NCBI RefSeq assembly: GCF_030295405.1
Contig: NZ_AP027080.1
Coordinates: 868,001-932,000, forward strand
From: Mesoterricola silvestris
Lineage (GTDB): Bacteria > Acidobacteriota > Holophagae > Holophagales > Holophagaceae
Direction of reading: 5' to 3'
Length of the DNA stretch: 64,000 nt
The translations under genes were made by a program, and so were the position numbers. The notes under the pieces are model-generated. The model was not told the origin of the DNA. It worked only from the letters and a program-made list of their open reading frames with translations, and did no database searches. Positions 23,883 to 31,825 of this stretch are shown here, piece by piece (the stretch's first letter is position 1; each line of letters opens with the position of its first letter).

Positions 23883-25091
23883 ATGCCGCTCAAGGGAATC
23901 CCCCAGAAATCGTTTGCCGTTCAGGTCAATGAATATCAGCCCTCACGCAAAATGCCCCGGTGCCCTCGCTCGACACCACCGTGGGTCCAGAACCTCACGG
24001 CCAATGGCACCCGGATGAACCTGGAATCTATTGTGATCCAGGCCGGTAGGCACTTTTCCGACTCCTTGCACATGGAGGTATTCAGCGGCAGTGCCACCCG
24101 GAGGCAAGAGGCAACCAAACTGGCGTGGATACTGATTTCCATGTTGGGGCCCAGGGTCGTTGACGACCGGTTGGTAGTCGAGGCATTGACGGACCCTGAT
24201 GTCAGACGTTTTGCGACTGAAATCATCGGAGTTGGCGTCTCTCTTGAACTACTGAGACAGGAAGGCATCATTGACGCCAGAACGGTTCGCAAGCAATCAC
24301 ATCGATTCGACTTCGAAGCGAACGGATGTAACGGGGCGGGGAAAATCTTAATTGAAGCCAAGGGAACGACTAAACTTGCATCGATCGATAAGCATCGAAC
24401 CTCATTCTGCGGGAAACTTAACTCACTCGGTCTTTTCAAAAGGGGTAGCAATAGGGGCTACAGCAGGGCAATCGGTATCGTCTTTTCTACCTGGACCTCG
24501 GCAGAGGACAGGAAATACGACATCGAGCTTTTGGATCCGGAATGGACACCGGAGCCCAAATTCGAGGAGGCCATCCGAAAAATCATTCAATACTATTCTC
24601 GGCGACTGGACGAAACTGCGGGCCTGATGGAAGGAGCCAAGCTTCTTTGGACCCTTTCTGAATCTGAGCGATTGTTCAATCCCGACTCTTCGCTTCATGA
24701 TGTTTTTGGTCACCCGAGGCATGAGGGAAAATTTTTAAGCCCATTCCGCCGATCGAAATTTACATTCAAGGTTGGGGACATTAAGACGACGTATTGGGGA
24801 TCATTCTGGGATGGGGGCGCGGTTCCCTGCCCCTTGGATTTGGATGCGCGGCTCAAGAATGAAATCCGATATGCGTACACTGGTATCGATAAAAATATTT
24901 TCAATTTTATCCGAGACCGAAAATTTGAGGAATTGTTGAATTACCACTTACGCGATCAACTGCTCCAGGTGAATAGCGAAGATGGCCTAAAGGCATTTTT
25001 TGTGACGTCATCAGATGGAGTCATTCAAGGGTGGATGAACAAGATTCCGGAAGACCTCGAATATTCCGCAACCCATGTTGCCGCCACATAA
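23883..25091 (+). CDS. Possible PD-(D/E)XK-type nuclease, unknown family
   Basis: This is a 402-residue protein. Around residues 140-160 a strand pair RFDFEANG and ILIEAKGT gives an Asp...Glu-x-Lys arrangement as in PD-(D/E)XK nucleases, with a preceding helical region. No other nuclease motif is present, so this is a pattern-level suggestion. The C-terminal half (DIKTTYWGSFWDGGAVPCPLD, NIFNFIRDRKFEELL) matches nothing I know. Two ATGs compete at 23877 and 23883; the second has GGGG at better spacing. Codon use is more AT-rich than the core. It lies in the defence island, so an antiphage role is plausible but unproven. Confidence 0.5.
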   Translation: MPLKGIPQKSFAVQVNEYQPSRKMPRCPRSTPPWVQNLTANGTRMNLESIVIQAGRHFSDSLHMEVFSGSATRRQEATKLAWILISMLGPRVVDDRLVVEALTDPDVRRFATEIIGVGVSLELLRQEGIIDARTVRKQSHRFDFEANGCNGAGKILIEAKGTTKLASIDKHRTSFCGKLNSLGLFKRGSNRGYSRAIGIVFSTWTSAEDRKYDIELLDPEWTPEPKFEEAIRKIIQYYSRRLDETAGLMEGAKLLWTLSESERLFNPDSSLHDVFGHPRHEGKFLSPFRRSKFTFKVGDIKTTYWGSFWDGGAVPCPLDLDARLKNEIRYAYTGIDKNIFNFIRDRKFEELLNYHLRDQLLQVNSEDGLKAFFVTSSDGVIQGWMNKIPEDLEYSATHVAAT

Positions 25092-25108
25092 GAACTCAAG
25101 TCATGGCT

Positions 25109-25564
25109 CTAAAGGTGCGACTTTCCCGCCAACTGCTCACGGATTTCTGGGCCGGGGTTCCAACCTTCGGGGTCCAGGTAGAACTCCAGGCGATACTCCC
25201 TCAGACCGATACCAATCTCCCGAACGACCAGTCGGATTAGATCCTCGTCCCCGAAGCCGCCTCCGAGCTCCCCGCCAGACAGGTAGCGCCAACTGTCCCC
25301 AAATCCGGGAATCTTGTTTTTCATCTGGTAGTGATAGGGGTTGCGCTGGTCAGGGAACACGGAAGCGATCTCCTCTAAAAACCCAGATGCCCGAGAAATC
25401 GTTTCGTGGCGCCAGTATCTCCTCTCGGATTCGCGAAGCTGGCGCATCGCCGCAGCCAGAAGCACCGCCGTCTGCTGCCTGGGATCACCGACGGCACACC
25501 CTAAAAGTATCGCTGTGACTAAGGGGCCTTTTCCCCAAGTGACTTCTTCGGCCCATACCCAAGG
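25109..25564 (-). pseudogene. 5'-truncated hypothetical gene
   Basis: The minus strand is open from 25564 to the stop at 25109 and reads like a protein (WAEEVTWGKGPLVTAILLG, then CAVGDPRQQTAVLLAAAMRQLRESERRYW). It has no ATG until well inside it and no ribosome-binding site. The front has been replaced by repeat-rich sequence next to the IS256 insertion. A GTG at 25465 could start a shorter product. The parent family is not recognised. Confidence 0.5.
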
Positions 25565-25768
25565 TCAGTGGCACCCGCGCCCGGGCATGGAAAGCCTGTG
25601 GACTGCGCCCGTTCCCGTGGAAATCCCATGGACTGCGCGCCGCGCAGGTTGTGTATAAAAGCTTCTGTAAGTTAGCCCCCGCGCCATTCCAGGTGTCCGG
25701 GTAGCAAAGGGGCCACTGGCTCCAGTAGGTTTGAAGTTGCGAGCAAGCAAGCCTACGAAAGGAAGCCA

Positions 25769-26932
25769 ATGGCCGAGTTGAAGTTTGAGGTCCCCGAGGG
25801 GACTGTGGAAGGACTGTTTTCGCAGCCAGGAGGCGAGGGCTTCCGAGTGCTGGTGGAAGCCGTGGCCCAGGCCCTGATCAACAGCCAGGCCGACGCCCAT
25901 TTCGAGGCGCCCTGGAACGCCCGGGGCATGGAACGGCCTAACGGCTATCGCAATGGCTACAAGGATCGTGGCTTCCAGACCGTGGCCGGCGCCCTGGAGC
26001 TATCTGTACCGCAGGCCCGGAACGGCTCCTTCCGGCCGGCCCTATTCGAGCGCTGGCAGAGATCCGAGCGCGCCCTGCTGGCCGCTTGCGGCCAGATGGT
26101 GCTGGCCGGGGTGTCCAACCGGAACGTGAGCAGGCTGGCGGAGGAGGCCTTCGGGGCAGAGGTCAGTCCCAGCCTGGTATCCCAGATCCTAAAGGACATC
26201 GAGCCGGCCGTGGAAGCGTTTCGGACCCGGCCCTTGGGTGCCTTTCCGTATCTCCTCGTTGACGCCCGGTTCGACAAAGTCCGGGAAGGCCACCGCGTCC
26301 GCAGCCGGGCCTTCCTATGGGCTGCTGGGGTCAACGAGAAGGGGGAGCGAGAGGTCCTGGGCTGGCTGGATTGGGGCGGAGAGACCGAGGTGGCCTGGGA
26401 GGGCCTGTTCAAGGACCTGAAGGGTCGTGGCCTGCATGGGGTCGACCTGCTGGTCTCGGACGCCCACGAGGGCCTCTGCCAGGCCGCGACGAAGGCGTTT
26501 CCCGGATCGAGCTGGCAGGAGTGCCAGGCGCACTTCCTCCGCAGGTCGATCGAGCAGGTCAAGGCGGCGGACCAGAAGGCCTTCCGGGAAGACGTGAGGG
26601 CCGTGCTCCACGCCGTGGACTACGTCCGGTCGCAGGAGTTGCTCGGTCTGCTGAGGGCGCGCTGGGAGGAGAAATCGCCCAAGGCAGTGGACTACGTGGA
26701 GGAGCACCTGGACAGCCTCCAGGCCGTCCTGGCGCTACCCGAGGGCCATCATAAGCGGCTGCGGACGACCAATATGGTCGAGCGATTCAACCAGGAGCTG
26801 AAGCGAAAGAGCCGACTGGTGCGGGTTTGGCCCAATGCGGAAAGCCGGGAACGCGTCTACGGGGCGCTTCTCATGGAACAGAACGAGGCCTGGACCGGCC
26901 AGGCATGGGTGCACATGGGGGGACCGGCGTGA
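25769..26932 (+). CDS. IS256-family transposase
   Basis: This is a 387-residue Mutator/IS256 transposase. The DDE residues are visible: Asp165 in LLVDARFDK, Asp231 in LVSDAHEGL, and Glu338 in RTTNMVERFNQELKR. The Cys/His pair ECQAHFLR is also present. The length is normal and no frameshift is seen. AAGGA six bases upstream supports the ATG. It should be active in cut-and-paste or copy-out transposition of the surrounding element. Confidence 0.96.
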   Translation: MAELKFEVPEGTVEGLFSQPGGEGFRVLVEAVAQALINSQADAHFEAPWNARGMERPNGYRNGYKDRGFQTVAGALELSVPQARNGSFRPALFERWQRSERALLAACGQMVLAGVSNRNVSRLAEEAFGAEVSPSLVSQILKDIEPAVEAFRTRPLGAFPYLLVDARFDKVREGHRVRSRAFLWAAGVNEKGEREVLGWLDWGGETEVAWEGLFKDLKGRGLHGVDLLVSDAHEGLCQAATKAFPGSSWQECQAHFLRRSIEQVKAADQKAFREDVRAVLHAVDYVRSQELLGLLRARWEEKSPKAVDYVEEHLDSLQAVLALPEGHHKRLRTTNMVERFNQELKRKSRLVRVWPNAESRERVYGALLMEQNEAWTGQAWVHMGGPA

Positions 26933-27203
26933 TCTTGTTCCTATGGTCGCTCCATGCCCTGATGGCGCCGACCCATGCTCTGTGGAGCGTGCTCAGGCAT
27001 GGAAAGCCTGTGGACTGCGCTTCGCGCACCGGCCCTGCGGGCCTGCCCGCACCCTTTCCACACCCTCGGGCTGCGCCTGGAGACCGCTGCGCGTTCTCCA
27101 CATGCCCCACAGCGGATGGTCATCAGCAGGAATCTGATCGGTTTCGCCGGGCCGGGCGGGGTCCGCCTGCGGCTGCCCGCCCTAGACTGAGGAAATCCCT
27201 ACT
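26933..27203. other. Non-coding 3' part of the IS with dispersed repeats
   Basis: There is no gene between the transposase stop and the right inverted repeat. It holds a 25-base sequence at 26996-27020 that is identical to 25584-25608 outside the element. It also holds a 24-base hairpin repeat (core GGCCCTGCGGGCC) at 27025-27048, identical to 27312-27335 outside the element. Confidence 0.6.
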
Positions 27204-27486
27204 GGAGCGGACTTACAGAAAATTCTGGACACAACTGCCGCGCACCGGCTGGCCATGGGCAAAAGTGACCCTTTGCCAGCCTGCCCACAGGCTTGCCACT
27301 GGACCCCAGGTCGCACCGGCCCTGCGGGCCTGCCCACTGGTTTCCAGCACCCTCGATCTTCGCGGGAGGGTTGGAATCCTGAGGTCGCTTCGCGATCACC
27401 ATGCAGGCCGTTTTCAAGACGCATCAGCAGCAGGAAGGTGTTCTCCAACTTGACATGTTCAGATTTTAACTTATGTTCAGCAATGG

Positions 27487-28587
27487 GTGAACAGATTGGT
27501 AAAACCGAACGAATCTCTCAGCGCCGAAACCCTATTGGATGGTCTCCGCCAGGACCTTCAGGGGCTTCCCCTATACCAACATGCCTATTGGGGCATGAGT
27601 GTTGAGAACCCTGAGCGGTTCGGTTTCGATGCCATTGGAAAGCTCTATCCAAAGGGCGATGAGACCCCGCTGCAATGGGGCGTGGTCATCAAGCGCAGGA
27701 ACCTGGAGCCTCGCGAAGCCGAACTCCTGGGGGCACGTTTGGCCGAAGTAAAAGTTGAGCAGGGTCTCGATGGAATCATGGTGATCGCCCCCTTCGTTTC
27801 CGAGGCGGCTGCCGAGTTGCTCGCCAAGCGAGAGATCGGCTATTGGGATGCAAGTGGCAATTGCCGAATCTCATCGGGGGCTCTCTACATCGAGCGGAAG
27901 GGCTTTCCCAACCGCTATGCGCGCCAGGCATCCCAGGGCTCACCCTTTACTCGGGCAGGCAAGCGGCTGCTCCGGCCCCTTCTTGATCCCGAAGGGATCG
28001 GCCGAACCTGGACCCTGCGTGACCTGGCCAAGGCCGCGTACCCTGGCGTTAGCCTGGGGCAAGCTCATGCCCTGGCAAAGCTTTTGGAAAACCAGAACCA
28101 CATCATCCGAGGCCCCGAAGGAATCCAGGTCCGGGATCCCGGCGCCCTCCTAAGGGCGTGGGCACGGGAAGCCAAGGCCCCCCGCCTCACCCAGCGCCGT
28201 TTCTACTCGCCCCTTTCCCAGGACGGTTTCCGGAAGCGCTTCGAGGAGGTGCTGCCATCCCTTCCCGACTTGAACGCCGCCCTGGCCTCCTTCACGGCCG
28301 CCAGCGAGTGGGCTCCCTTCGTGCGCCAGCACCGCAGTTTTCTGTACTGGTCGGGGGACCTCAAACCACTCCAGGATGCCTTGAGCCTTCAGGCGGTCCC
28401 GGATGGTGAAAACGTCGTCGCCACCCTTGCCCCCGATGAGGGCATCTTCTACGGAAGGAAGCTTGGCGAACCGCCCATCACCTGCGCGGTCCAGACATAC
28501 ATCGACTTGATGCATGCCGGCGGGCGCGGGGAAGAAGCTGCGGAGCATCTCTTCGAACGCATTCTGAAACCGAGGTACCAACCTTGA
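27487..28587 (+). CDS. AbiEi-like antitoxin / type IV TA regulator
   Basis: This is a 366-residue protein whose stop overlaps the TTG start of an AbiEii-like nucleotidyltransferase. Its layout fits AbiEi-type partners. An N-terminal domain of unknown type includes IGYWDASGNCRISSGALYIERKGF (residues 118-141). A winged-helix segment lies near residues 170-215 (GRTWTLRDLAKAAYPGVSLGQAHALAKLLENQNHI) and a long C-terminal domain follows. It probably represses the operon and neutralises the toxin without direct contact, as known for AbiE systems. The start is a GTG with no strong ribosome-binding site, so an alternative start is possible. Confidence 0.72.
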   Translation: MNRLVKPNESLSAETLLDGLRQDLQGLPLYQHAYWGMSVENPERFGFDAIGKLYPKGDETPLQWGVVIKRRNLEPREAELLGARLAEVKVEQGLDGIMVIAPFVSEAAAELLAKREIGYWDASGNCRISSGALYIERKGFPNRYARQASQGSPFTRAGKRLLRPLLDPEGIGRTWTLRDLAKAAYPGVSLGQAHALAKLLENQNHIIRGPEGIQVRDPGALLRAWAREAKAPRLTQRRFYSPLSQDGFRKRFEEVLPSLPDLNAALASFTAASEWAPFVRQHRSFLYWSGDLKPLQDALSLQAVPDGENVVATLAPDEGIFYGRKLGEPPITCAVQTYIDLMHAGGRGEEAAEHLFERILKPRYQP

Positions 28588-29417
28588 GCCCGCAACTCGG
28601 AAGTCACCAGGAGGATTACCCCCCGAGGGAAGTGGAAGCCGCACGGAGGGTCATGACCGAGCTTTGGCAGGTTCTGGGCGAGTACCGGGACGCCATGGTG
28701 CTTATTGGTGGCTGGGTTCCGGATCTGCTCCTACCCAAGGCGGTGCCGCCCCACACGGGCAGCCTGGATGTGGATGTCCTCCTGGACCCGGGGCCGCTCC
28801 GCGACGAGGACCGTTACGCTGAACTGGTGATGCTCCTGAAAGGGCGCGACTACCAGGAGACCGACAAGCCCTTCAAGCTGGCCAAGACCGTTCAGGTGGA
28901 TGACGGTGAACCCATCCGCGTTGAGGTGGATTTCCTCCTTCCCAGAAAGCCCAAGACGAAACGGGGAAAAGTGATGCCCGACTTCAGGGCCATCGAGGCG
29001 GATGGGGCTCGCTTCGCCCTGGGGCACAGACAGGCGCTGACCTTCCAGGGGCGGATGCCGGATGGCCGACAGAACACCATCACGATCCAGGTTGCCTCTC
29101 TCCCGGCGTTCATCGTAATGAAGGCCTATGCCCTGGATGGTCGCGACAAGCCCAAGGATGCGTACGACCTGTATTTCTGCCTCAAGAATTCAATTGAAGG
29201 TCCGAAGGGGCTTGCCGAAATCCTTCGTGCCGATCTGAAGAACCCCGAGGTACAGCGGGCCCTGGAGATCCTAACCAGCAAGTTCAGCACCCCTGATGAC
29301 TACGGGCCGAGCAGCGTGGCCATGTTCCTGGATCCGGAGGATCCGGACGAGCGCCGTTTCGTGGCTCGTGATGCGTACGCCTTGATGAAAGCCTTCCTGG
29401 AGGCCCTGGCGACGTAG
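28584..29417 (+). CDS. AbiEii/AbiGii-type nucleotidyltransferase toxin
   Basis: This is a 277-residue DNA polymerase beta-like nucleotidyltransferase. The signature is VLIGGWVPDLLL (39-50) followed by SLDVDVLLD (60-68), giving the Gly-Gly and Asp62/Asp64 metal site. A later LPAFIVMKAYALDGRDKPKDAYDLYF block is typical of AbiEii-like proteins. Such toxins modify RNA or the translation machinery and give abortive infection. The TTG start overlaps the antitoxin stop (TTGA), so the pair is co-translated. It is the last intact gene of the island. Confidence 0.8.
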   Translation: MSPQLGSHQEDYPPREVEAARRVMTELWQVLGEYRDAMVLIGGWVPDLLLPKAVPPHTGSLDVDVLLDPGPLRDEDRYAELVMLLKGRDYQETDKPFKLAKTVQVDDGEPIRVEVDFLLPRKPKTKRGKVMPDFRAIEADGARFALGHRQALTFQGRMPDGRQNTITIQVASLPAFIVMKAYALDGRDKPKDAYDLYFCLKNSIEGPKGLAEILRADLKNPEVQRALEILTSKFSTPDDYGPSSVAMFLDPEDPDERRFVARDAYALMKAFLEALAT

Positions 29418-29717
29418 AACCAGCCCTGCTCCGGTGCCATTAGCGTTGAGGTATGTAGAAACGCAGAACCGCAAAAATCTGCGCAGAAATACAGGAAGCT
29501 GGAAAACTGTGCATGAAGGTGGCTGGATGGGCTGCCACCCCCGGCTTGACGCCCATGGAATTTGCCTATCGGCATCAACGCGGTCCTTCGCCCTCTTTGA
29601 GGCTGTGTCGGCGGGATTTCAACCTAGGCTCCCGATGCTGGCCCTGCCGGCGCTGGGGACCTCCAAAGGCCAGAAAGCTAACATTCCGAGTGGTCTCAAA
29701 ATGCGGGTCGGGTCAGG
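29418..29717. other. Degenerate stretch, no supported gene
   Basis: Open frames here are short and random-looking. Because a headless acetyltransferase fragment follows directly, this is probably decayed sequence or a recombination junction at the right end of the island. Confidence 0.4.
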
Positions 29718-30017
29718 TTGGAGCAGGTTAGGTTCGAGGCTCCCTTTGCTCCCGCAGTGGAGATTGGTTGGCGCCTGGTTCGGCCCTTTTGGGGACAAGG
29801 GCTGGCCACGGAAGGAGCCAGGGCCGCCCTGGATTTTGCCTTCCAGACTCTGGGGCTCGAAGAGGTCGTGTCCTTCACAAGCGGGCTGAACCTTCCCTCG
29901 CGGCGGGTTATGGAACGTTTGGGAATGGCTAGGGACTTCCAGTGGGATTTCGACAACCCAAAGATTCCCGTGGGGCATCCCCTTCGTACCCATGCATTCC
30001 ACGGCCTTCACGTCTAG
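29718..30017 (+). pseudogene. GNAT acetyltransferase C-terminal fragment
   Basis: Ninety-nine codons encode the C-terminal two thirds of a RimJ/RimL-like GNAT enzyme. Landmarks are EIGWRLVRPFWGQGLATEGA (acetyl-CoA loop), then FAFQTLGLEEVVSFT and SRRVMERLGM. The N-terminal strands and helices are missing and no ribosome-binding site precedes the TTG, so I call it a fragment. It marks the transition from island to GC-rich core DNA. Confidence 0.75.
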
Positions 30018-30110
30018 GTGGGGTTGCCTTGAGCAAGTCCCGGGGGGAGCGTTGGCCCGCAATGCCAAGCCCCAGCTCAAAGTCCCGGGCCACGCTCAGG
30101 CCGGCCTCAT

Positions 30111-30455
30111 CTAGACGCAGGTTCGTTTGCCCACGCCCCACCGCCCGGACAGGCCCTTCGTGAAGGCCGCGAGGGCCTCCTCGTTGATGGCGTAGTAGAC
30201 CCACTTGCCGCGGCGCTGTTCGCGGACCAGGCCGGCGGCGCGCAGCTGGCCCAGGTGGTAGGCCAGCTTGGAATGGGACAGGCCGCCCATTTCGGCGGCG
30301 AGGTCGCAGGCGCAAACCCAGACGGGGGCGTCCGGATGCTGGGGGGAACAGCAGGGGCTGGAGCGGCCCGCGGCCAGCAGGTCCAGGATCTGGAGCCGGA
30401 GGGGATCCCCCAGGGCCGCCGCGATGGTCACGAGTTCTTCCATACCTAGAATCAT
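30111..30455 (-). CDS. ArsR-family metalloregulatory repressor
   Basis: This is a 114-residue winged-helix repressor. Cysteines at 35, 36, 48 and 50 (PCCSPQ and WVCACDLA) plus Cys113 near the C-terminus are well placed for thiolate binding of As(III), Sb(III) or soft metals. The CACDL element mirrors the CVCDL site in the recognition-helix region of ArsR. The HTH is GGLSHSKLAYHLGQLRAAGL. Starts at 30455 and 30443 are both possible. It diverges from the thiol-synthesis operon across a promoter with a perfect 12-bp palindrome and probably represses both. Confidence 0.88.
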   Translation of the reverse strand: MILGMEELVTIAAALGDPLRLQILDLLAAGRSSPCCSPQHPDAPVWVCACDLAAEMGGLSHSKLAYHLGQLRAAGLVREQRRGKWVYYAINEEALAAFTKGLSGRWGVGKRTCV

Positions 30456-30484
30456 AGGGTGGCGGAGCTACATTTCAACTTTTC

Positions 30485-30513
30485 TTGACATGTCAAAAAA
30501 AGTTGACATATTT
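30485..30513 (+). promoter_or_regulatory. Promoter and ArsR-type operator of thiol operon
   Basis: A perfect -35 box TTGACA (30485-30490) is followed after 17 bases by ATATTT (30508-30513). The -35 box is embedded in the perfect palindrome TTGACATGTCAA (30485-30496). A second, weaker TTGACA...TTTGTC half-dyad follows. A repressor bound here would block the polymerase. Confidence 0.6.
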
Positions 30514-30532
30514 GTCGGTGGAGACCTTGGCC

Positions 30533-31825
30533 ATGGACCGAAACGATGCGAAGCCGTTCCTGGATTTCCGCTGGGGGGTGGAGCGGGAGACCCACCGGAT
30601 GCTCCCGGACGGGCGGCTCAGCCCCCGGCCCCATCCGGCGGCCCTTCGGCCGGGCCCGTTCACCCGGGATTTTGCCGAAGGCATGCTGGAGATCGTCACG
30701 GCCCCCCTCCCCAGCCTGGCGGGGGTCCTGGACGAGCTGGAGCGCCTCACCGGGGAGGCCCAGGCGGCGGTCCATCCGGAACGCCTGTGGCCGTTCAGCA
30801 TGCCTCCCCGCCTTCCGGAGGATGCGTCCATCCCCGTGGCGGCCCTGGACCGGAAGTCCGTCCTCTACCGCCGGGGCCTGGCGCTCCGCCACGGGAAGGC
30901 CCGCCAGATGATCTGCGGGGTGCACCTCAACACCTCCTTCGGGCCGGCCCTGGAAGGCTGGCTCTCCCGGAACGCGCCGCTGCGGGAGGGCGAGGACCAT
31001 TTCCTCCTGAGGCTGGCCCGGAACCTCTACGAGGACCTGGCCTGGTTCCCCATCCTGTTCGGGGCCTCGCCGGTGGCGGGCGATGGGGGGCCCCTGGCCC
31101 TTTCCCATCGCAACGGGCCGCGGGGGTACGCCCGGGCCGGCTTCCTGCCCTTCCTGGACCTCACGTCCACCAAGGCCTACATCGAGGGCATCCGCCGGGG
31201 GCTGGGGACCGTCTCCCCGGAGTTCGCGGCCCTGGGCCTGGTGCGCGATGGCCGGGCGCTGCAGCTCAATGCCAACGTCTTCCAGACGGAAAAGGAATTC
31301 TACGCGCCCATCCGCCTGCGCCAGGCGGCCCTGGACGGGGAGCCGGGCCTCCAGGCTCTGTCCCGGCGCGGACCCGGCTACCTGGAATTGCGGTTCCTGG
31401 ACGTGGACCCCTTCACGCCCGCTGGGGTTTCCATGGACGGCCTGCGGCTCACGCACCTGTTCATCCTGGACGGCCTGGCGCGGCCCACGGCGCCAAGGTC
31501 CACCGCGGCGCTGGCGGTGGACCTGGACCGGGCGGCCGCGGCCGCGCGAACCGAACCCGGCGCGCTGGACCCGGGACCCGTGGGGGCCCGACTGGACCGG
31601 CTGGAGGGCTGGGCCCGGGCGCTGGACGACCTGGAGCCCGGGGACCGCTACCTCCAGTCGCTGGACGACTACAGGGCCCGGGTGGCCAGCCCCTCGCTGC
31701 TGCCCTCGGCCCGGCTCGCGGCCGCGTTCGCGTCCTCGGGACTGGACTGGACCGCCTTCGGCCTCCACACCGCCAACGCTTTTTCGAAAGGAGTGAACCA
31801 TGCCATGGACTACGCCGGGGTATGA
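30533..31825 (+). CDS. gshA: Glutamate-cysteine ligase (GshA type)
   Basis: This is a 430-residue enzyme of the proteobacterial-type glutamate-cysteine ligase family. It would join glutamate and cysteine using ATP, the first step of glutathione synthesis. Seen are FRWGVERETHRML (the GxExE-type metal/ATP site), QMICGVHLNTSFG, RNGPRGY and YLELRFLDVDPFTPAGVS (substrate loop). I start at the ATG at 30533 because GGTGGAG lies nine bases upstream. The open frame extends into the operator. The gene ends inside the next one (26-base overlap), whose Shine-Dalgarno AAAGGAG lies in its coding sequence. Confidence 0.85.
   Translation: MDRNDAKPFLDFRWGVERETHRMLPDGRLSPRPHPAALRPGPFTRDFAEGMLEIVTAPLPSLAGVLDELERLTGEAQAAVHPERLWPFSMPPRLPEDASIPVAALDRKSVLYRRGLALRHGKARQMICGVHLNTSFGPALEGWLSRNAPLREGEDHFLLRLARNLYEDLAWFPILFGASPVAGDGGPLALSHRNGPRGYARAGFLPFLDLTSTKAYIEGIRRGLGTVSPEFAALGLVRDGRALQLNANVFQTEKEFYAPIRLRQAALDGEPGLQALSRRGPGYLELRFLDVDPFTPAGVSMDGLRLTHLFILDGLARPTAPRSTAALAVDLDRAAAAARTEPGALDPGPVGARLDRLEGWARALDDLEPGDRYLQSLDDYRARVASPSLLPSARLAAAFASSGLDWTAFGLHTANAFSKGVNHAMDYAGV

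Larger units (their letters stand above)
25647..27236 (+). mobile_element. IS256-family insertion sequence, intact
   Basis: This is a 1,590-bp element. Terminal inverted repeats are GTTGTGT...TTCTGTAAGT at the left (25648-25679) and the matching inverted sequence at 27204-27235. An exact 8-bp target duplication, GCCGCGCA, flanks it at 25639-25646 and 27237-27244. It encodes one complete transposase. The perfect duplication indicates a fairly recent insertion. It landed in repeat-rich sequence beside a 5'-truncated gene. Confidence 0.92.

Noticed and set aside
27025-27335. Possible CRISPR-like repeats around the IS256 element
   Set aside because: There are only two copies of each repeat, with no regular spacers and no cas genes. 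They are better explained as dispersed hairpin repeats.
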